Assembly: GCA_016866375.1 (NCBI GenBank)
Contig: VGMK01000001.1
Span: 1-44,227 of the forward strand
Direction: 5' to 3'
Origin: Bacteroidota bacterium
GTDB lineage: Bacteria; Bacteroidota; Bacteroidia; Flavobacteriales_D; Crocinitomicaceae
DNA: 44,227 nucleotides
The notes beneath the pieces were generated by a model that saw only the letters and a program-made list of their open reading frames with translations, was not told the DNA's origin and made no database searches. How positions within the stretch are numbered: position 1 is the stretch's first letter; every line of letters starts with the position of its first letter. Shown piece after piece: positions 43,902 through 44,227 of the stretch. Made by a program: the position numbers and the translations under genes.

Positions 43902-44227
43902 AGAAGCTTTATATCCCTTCTTTAAGTATTCAATCGTTTTTGCAAATTTGGGTTTAGAAAGAAAAGTTATGAGATCCTCTTTTGAACCGTGAACCCTTCC
44001 TTTATAAACACCATGTTTGAGAGCCACCGATTTTAAAACTTCAAAGTTGTATTTGAAATTCGCTCAATATCTTCCCTCAACATGTTCGATATTTCAGATC
44101 TTCCGCCAACAAAACTAACCCCTGAAATTATTGATTATCAAAGATTTAGGGGTTTTTTATTTTTTCTTGCAACAAGTTTGCTACAATTGTTACATTAACC
44201 TACAAAAATTAGACAAAATCTCTTTTC
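43902..44227. other. Gene-free right edge with a tRNA-like 3' end
   Basis: No well-supported gene. ATCTTCCGCCA (44098-44108), preceded by GTTCGAT (44084-44090), resembles the 3' end of a tRNA-Ser, but no cloverleaf can be drawn upstream. A terminator follows at 44117-44158. A minus-strand open stretch (44027 leftwards) and a 38-codon plus-strand frame (44082-44198) are not convincing genes. Confidence 0.4.
44117..44158 (+). terminator. Probable terminator at the right edge
   Basis: AACCCCT (44117-44123) pairs with AGGGGTT (44148-44154), with a 24-base loop, followed by a run of T. The large loop can partly pair further. It sits directly after the tRNA-Ser-like end. Confidence 0.6.

Noticed and set aside
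43674..44027. A 117-codon frame on the minus strand (…KHGVYKGRVHGSKEDL…)
   Set aside because: The first 50 codons look protein-like, but the rest runs antisense through the 43431 gene and it needs a GTG start just below an in-frame stop. It could be the broken end of an older gene, but I cannot support that.
44082..44198. A 38-codon plus-strand frame (MFDISDLPPTKLTPEIID…)
   Set aside because: It overlaps the terminator and the tRNA-like end and has no family resemblance or promoter.
1..44227. Reverse transcriptase or diversity-generating retroelement linked to the FISUMP fusion
   Set aside because: No RT domain, template repeat or accessory gene was found on either strand of the window.

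Overview
The window looks like chromosomal accessory DNA from a member of the Bacteroidota, probably a flavobacterium-like lineage. It is AT-rich, and two promoters match the Bacteroidota pattern (TTG-like box, about 19 bases, TAnnTTTG), at 14-43 and 2827-2856. The gene families also fit: FISUMP domains, DUF4407, a cleaved envelope protein with an ...SFSQ signal end, and VanZ-like and DUF481-like proteins.

Layout. (1) 1-3.7 kb: tRNA-Gln(TTG) with a large serine recombinase whose reading frame ends inside the tRNA gene, a MerR-like regulator and small element-type genes. This is the left end of an integrated element. (2) 3.8-10.4 kb: a tightly overlapping six-gene operon of an XRE regulator, a DNA cytosine-5 methyltransferase, a candidate endonuclease, a ParB-like protein, a SNF2 ATPase and a DUF3883 nuclease-like protein. 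It looks like a multi-subunit restriction or anti-phage system. (3) 10.5-18.8 kb: a frameshifted small conserved gene, a DEDDh exonuclease fused to two FISUMP domains, a tryptophan-rich repeat protein, exonuclease I, a VanZ-like protein and a secreted coiled-coil protein with an internal 117-bp duplication. (4) 19.1-26.0 kb: an eight-gene envelope operon with two DUF4407-type membrane coiled-coil proteins, a MotB/ZorB-like OmpA-anchor protein, a membrane transglutaminase-like protein, a DUF350-like protein and a thioesterase. (5) 26.3-40.1 kb: the most unusual part, described next. (6) 40.1-44.2 kb: an envelope operon on the minus strand, two small unknown genes, and a terminator preceded by what may be the 3' end of a tRNA-Ser.

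Region 5 holds three consecutive long genes that each begin with the same 366-bp head (122 codons, no gaps) and then continue into unrelated C-terminal parts. One of these tails is an array of 21 TPR-like repeats. The shared head reads as the part of a STAND/NACHT ATPase that follows the nucleotide-binding core: a ...EPTYLRYIYDGL... helix, an ELPDGL...YEE segment, a winged helix and a ...YQLYHERLKVYLL end. Downstream on the same strand, a HEPN-NACHT gene stops just where that segment would begin. The locus therefore carries one front half (HEPN effector plus ATPase) and three alternative back halves (lid, winged helix and sensor) as separate genes. They are accompanied by a second HEPN/ATPase-like protein, a uracil-DNA-glycosylase-like protein and an orphan FtsK-gamma DNA-binding protein. 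I infer a split or cassette-type STAND defence system, in which several sensors either act in trans with one effector or are a reservoir for recombination. The sequence shows the split; how it works is not known.
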